Shown piece by piece: positions 32,351-40,458 of a DNA stretch of 40,458 nt. This stretch comes from Oehlia diaphana (Eukaryota; Glomeromycota; Glomeromycetes; Glomerales; Glomeraceae): positions 10,960 to 51,417 of the forward strand of contig QZLH01000623.1 of assembly GCA_003833135.1 (NCBI GenBank). The letters are read 5' to 3'. Position 1 is the first letter of the stretch. Every line of letters starts with the position of its first letter. A model generated the notes under the pieces. That model ran no database searches. It saw only the letters and a program-made list of their open reading frames with translations, and was not told the DNA's origin. Both the position numbers and the translations under genes were made by a program.

Positions 32351-32485
32351 TTTTGAATCAAGGGCAAACAGCCAGAGAAAAAGCTATAAAAAGAAAATCA
32401 CGTGGTGATAACAAAAATGTGTTTGTATCACCTAATAGAACTATAAATTTGTCAAGAATATCATAATTTAGTATCAATTACAAAA
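32351..32485. promoter_or_regulatory. 135-bp divergent promoter between GPATCH11 and SR140
   Basis: Contains CACGTG at 32399-32404 within ATCACGTGGTGAT. Two RNA-processing genes would be driven from it. Confidence 0.5.
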
Positions 32486-36216
<3,731 letters not shown>

Positions 36217-36435
36217 TTAATTATATAGTATAATAGTTTGTTTCTAATTTCTTAATTTTTTTTAATTATTTTTTTTTTCTTGAAATTGTCGCTATAAAAT
36301 TTAGTAATTTTGACATTTCTTAGCAAATTCGGAAACACGATTTCGAAAGAATTAACTTATCAATAAAAAATCTTTTAATATGACACTATAAAGCAAAAAC
36401 TGATAACGTGATTCAGATATAATTTTATTATAACA
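36217..36435. other. convergent 3' spacer between SR140 and the helical protein gene
   Basis: AT-rich, with a T run near 36270. It holds the 3' untranslated regions of the two converging genes. Confidence 0.45.
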
Positions 36436-38966
36436 TTACATCATATATCTTTCTTTTAACCTATTTAAATAATTAATAATTTCATCATTTTTTCCATATT
36501 GATTTTCATAAAAGTAATCGAAGATTTTCGTTAAAGCTGCCAAGTTTATATTTTCATTTATGTGAATTTGCCTTAAAAAAGTAAAGCAAAAATAATTTAA
36601 ATATAGTAATCATACATTTGATTTGGAAAAAAAAAAGATTATCCAAACCTTGACATATAAGGTTGCGAAGACGAGAGTTTATTATTAGGCATAATACAAG
36701 CGTTTAGCTGATTTTTAAAAAATGAAAATAAAAGAATTATTGAAAGCTTATTTAGTCAATAGAAAGTTGAATATTTATATACTTACAATTTCTTCCATGA
36801 ATTCTAGTGATTTTATTTTAGACCATAAACCTAATATGATATCTACCAATAGAAGATTGTTCTCAAATATACGCTGATAGCGATTAAAGCATAAAAGTAT
36901 TTTTTCTTTTCTATTTTGTTGTAAACTCAAACTCAAACATTCTAATTCAAAATTTTAATACAAATTAGTTAATTCATTATAACAAGTTTAAAAAAATATT
37001 AGTCTTACCTCTGATGGATATAATCATATCACCTATAGAGTTACTAATAATTATAATTCTACTGTCTTCACGTGGATAAATTAACCACGCTAGATAATTA
37101 ATAGGTTCTTGTAACTTTAAACCAATAAATATATTAATAATTATAAATAATACTTTTCTAATACAGTACATATAAACTTACATCTTTTATTTGCGGAAAT
37201 TTTTGGATGTCGAAAAATGATTTGATAATCCAATAATGCCATTTTGTGAATGACATCAAAGTCATCCATACATGTTTTCTATAATTTTTCATAGCCGAAG
37301 GGCTTTGTTCCAGAAGTAATTTATAACGAAGGAAATTTATTTTAGAAATTGTTTGTACTCCAGGAATATCATTTGCAAGAATTGTCACAAGACCTTCCAA
37401 TAATCTAGGAAAATACTTCAAAATTATTTAGTATGCGAATTTCACGCGTAATAAATTCGGACAGAAATTTATACATACGTGAGTAATATCTGGAAGTATA
37501 AATTTACTACAATCCTTACTTTCAATACAATATTCTATGGTATATTTTATTAGACGCAAGACACGCCAATCAGGAAAATTTTCCAAACACTTAATAAATG
37601 TTTCAAAGCACAAGTTAAAAATTTTTGGATAGTTTATAGCTTGACAAAAAAATGGTCTATTTCGAAGAAACTCTATAATATTACGTGGTGCCATATAATT
37701 TTTATCTACTGGAAAAAGAAGTTGTTGAAAAGACACCAAGACCTTTTATAAAATAAAAATTATAATCGTATCATAAAAGAATCAAAGAAAAAAGGATTAA
37801 TTACCTCATGTTCAACAGCAGCAGAGCAATTGGTCCATAAACTATATTGAATACCGGATAAATATTTACAAATACAAGTTTTTTCTTTACATACAATAAA
37901 ATTAAAACCGTTACCCAAGCATAGCATCACCACAAAGTTTAATATACATATCATGATGAAAAAAGACTAAATGTTCCACAAAAAGGTTTGATAAAGCGTT
38001 TCCATATTCAGAATTCACTGTATGATGCAATTTGCCTTTAGTCGCGAACAAAATTACGCGTTCAATTAATCCAAACATTTCAGGAACTTGTAATAATGGA
38101 ATTAATTGTTCGGAAATATTTTCTATACATGTTGACTATATAAATAATTATATTCAGATTTCGGTTCAATCATAAGAAGATATAAATTCTAATCATACCG
38201 GGAGTTGTAACATATTCTTTTCAACATTATCTAAAAAATCGGTGATCATTGAAACGGCTTCTTCGATGTACAATTGATCTAAATCAGAAGACCCTGCGCC
38301 GCATAAAGATGCCAACTTCTCTGAAAGGTTATCGCCTTGTGAATGGCCGATGGAGATAGCTCGCAATACTTTTAAACTCCAATACTTTGGTAGTCTTATC
38401 ATAAATAAAAAAGGTTATTAACAAGTAATCCATATACGAAAAATTTTCACACTTTCTTACCCAATAAAATTTGAAAACATGATTGTTCCGTCGGATAATT
38501 TTGTATATTCCAAGATACATTCTATAATTTTTTGACATACTATTTCGTGCAGCGCTAAAATTCTAATACACTAAAAACAAAGTCAATACAGGAATAAGGA
38601 AATATGAGAATACAGTAATTAAATAATTTACCACTAATTCTTCAAGTATATTTTGAACTTCAGGAAATTTAGTATTACAGTTTTCAGCTGTATCGCATTC
38701 AAGAAGTTGCTAACGAATATATATAATTAGTAAAATTCAATTTAATGTTCAAAAAGGCGGATAAAAATATAAGTTACCTCATGTAACGCATCCAATAACT
38801 CTATGAGTCTATCGATCTTATTAACAATATTAACAGTACGTGTTGCATAAGTAATGTCATGATTAATTAATTCGTCTTTAAATTCTCTATCGGTTTTCCA
38901 AAACCGCAAAAGTTCGTTTAATTCTTTTATAAAAGGCCATTCCATTCCAGCATATTTGAATTTCAA
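36436..38966 (-). CDS. helical (HEAT/ARM-like) protein of unknown function, 594 residues, 12 exons
   Basis: Exons (high to low): 38778-38966, 38632-38709, 38461-38570, 38199-38394, 37915-38135, 37805-37841, 37479-37742, 37182-37415, 37009-37114, 36787-36941, 36649-36707 and 36436-36571, totalling 595 codons. The protein is almost entirely amphipathic helix, rich in Leu, Ile, Phe and Cys, with no signal peptide, clear membrane span or catalytic motif. Examples are YWSLKVLRAISIGHSQGDNL and WRVLRLIKYTIEYCIES. That composition suggests a solenoid scaffold. I compared it mentally with DNA-repair and recombination scaffolds such as FANCC and FIRRM, but saw no convincing signature. The last intron has an unusual GTTTGG donor. 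A later Met at 38945 (MEWPF) is an alternative start. Confidence 0.75.
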
Positions 38967-40458
38967 GAAAAACGCGAACTATAAATTGTCGTTCGTGTTT
39001 CATTGACGAGTGACGAACTACGATTTTATTGATAAGTTTGTGTAACATTCATAAATGTCACTTCATGATATAAAATTTTCCATTTATTTAGTCTTTCAAA
39101 AGTAACAGTAACTTTTTTTGAAAACAAAAAATAGCGATGATATCTATCTTACAATATTAATAATACAAATAAATAAACTTGAAAGAATAAGTATTACTTA
39201 TCCCCTGCCATTTACACAATAGTAAGTGTTTTATAGTATATCGGGAGTATAATATAGTATAATTTATTGTTGAATCTTATTTTTCTTTTCGCTAGGTTTT
39301 CATTTTAAAAGATTTTAAAAAAAATAAATTTTGAGATTACAAATAAATTCAGTCCATTATAGTTAATTTTTACCGCAAAATTTCCTAAATAAATACATAT
39401 AAAATTTGCTGCCCAGTAGGTATAACTACATTTGTAAATGGTGCCGATCAGAACAGTCAGTGGAAAATGTCACATCTACTATAATTACTAATAAATTATG
39501 ATTTTTTAATTTTTATATAAAATAATATTTTCTTAAATTATATATTATAAAATTTAATATATTTTTATTCCTTAGGCTTTATTTTACTTATTTAAATACC
39601 TTTTTTTTTAATACAATGCTTATATAAAAAATTTATATTAAGCTACCTTTTATAATTTTAACCTACTGATTGAACTTATTAGTAAAATATAAATATTACT
39701 TTTAAATGTATAAATATATGCAAATTTTTATGGGAAATCAGAAAACATATTGATAAAAAGCAAGTTTCTTAATAAATTTTATGATAAATCTAAAATTTAT
39801 GATTTTTGCAAAAATTAACTAATATTAAACTTACAAAATTTACATAAATAATTACTAAACTTTTTATACAAATAAAATTTTAATTGTAAATTACATATTA
39901 TAGTAAAATAAAATTTTATATATTTACAATATTTATTAAATTTTATAATTTAACTAATTTTAAAAAGTTGCTAATAGTAAAAGTATTTTAATAATTATTT
40001 AATTTAATAAAATTTAATATATAATCATTCTATAAGATTGTAAAATAATATGGAAATTTTGAGAATATGTTATTCATATGTGCCAATTTTTGGAATTAGC
40101 TAAATTAAGATTTTTATAAAAATTCAATATTTTAGTAAGATTAACATTACACAAATCTAAATTAAATATATGTACATATTTATGTAACTTAAATTTAATA
40201 AAATATAAAAAAAAAATTTTTAATTAATATTCAAAAGCAACGGTAATAACCACTTCTTTTTTTCCATCACTGCCCATCACTTTTCCATCATTTTTCTATT
40301 CACTTTTATTAAATGTGACAAAAAAGTTTATAAGCATATATAGCAGTCCCTATAAAAAATATGCACACTGTTTATATACTGTATATTCGCATCTTTGATA
40401 CTGTTCGCAATTTTATATACTGCACATCAGTATTATGTATACTGTTCGCAAAATGCCA
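38967..40458. other. terminal AT-rich region without a supported gene
   Basis: The first ~100 bases are the upstream region of the helical protein gene. The rest is A/T-dominated with no frame of note. Near the end, ATACTGTTCGCAA occurs twice (40398-40410 and 40439-40451) next to TATATACTG-like strings, possibly the edge of another repeat that continues outside the window. Confidence 0.45.

Overview
The window looks like nuclear DNA of an early-diverging, AT-rich fungus. A Glomeromycotina-like (arbuscular mycorrhizal) genome is my best guess, at moderate confidence. The grounds are numerous short introns (mostly 60-90 nt), a fungal-type Eaf1/Vid21 subunit with HSA and SANT domains, very AT-rich spacers, and many decayed Tc1/mariner and hAT transposons. 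No sequence here names a species.

Left part (1 to about 16,060) is a transposon graveyard with one young-looking element. A 2.9-kb DDE transposon with 28-bp inverted termini and an intact 760-residue transposase fills 1-2914, and an identical copy of its right end follows an N at 4226. Then come hairpin-bearing tandem repeats (about 3133-3745), spliced-gene-like debris and an array of mini-exon/mini-intron-like units (about 4344-5800). Next is a three-deep nest: a Tc1/mariner relic split by a foldback MITE, itself split by a hAT element (5822-9873). It is followed by a half-copy of a second MITE, a 603-bp non-autonomous TTAA element, and a second hAT element (12021-15449) carrying a full copy of that second MITE. 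Stop codons in the hAT relics sit where the sibling copy has Trp, Gln or Arg, which points to C-to-T/G-to-A decay.

Right part (16,062 to 38,966) is a gene-dense block of eleven spliced protein genes plus an intron-containing tRNA-Asn. The strands alternate strictly: EAF1 (-), TIM23 (+), PUS4 (-), PEX19 (+), MTG1 (-), a four-helix membrane protein (+), proteasome beta-6 (-), a 192-residue unknown (+), GPATCH11 (-), SR140/U2SURP (+), a 594-residue helical protein (-). Every exon set below was assembled by eye from splice signals, and each sums to a whole number of codons. Functions span chromatin acetylation, mitochondrial import and translation, tRNA modification, peroxisome biogenesis, proteolysis and splicing. 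They share promoters in divergent pairs rather than forming one pathway.

The most unusual observation is in MTG1. Its first intron has no usable GT or AG and instead matches a U12-type AT-AC intron, with an ATATCCTTTT donor, a TTTCTTAAC branch motif and an AC acceptor. It lies exactly between the conserved DAR and IPLSS codons. The last 1.5 kb (38,967-40,458) is AT-rich with no gene I can support.
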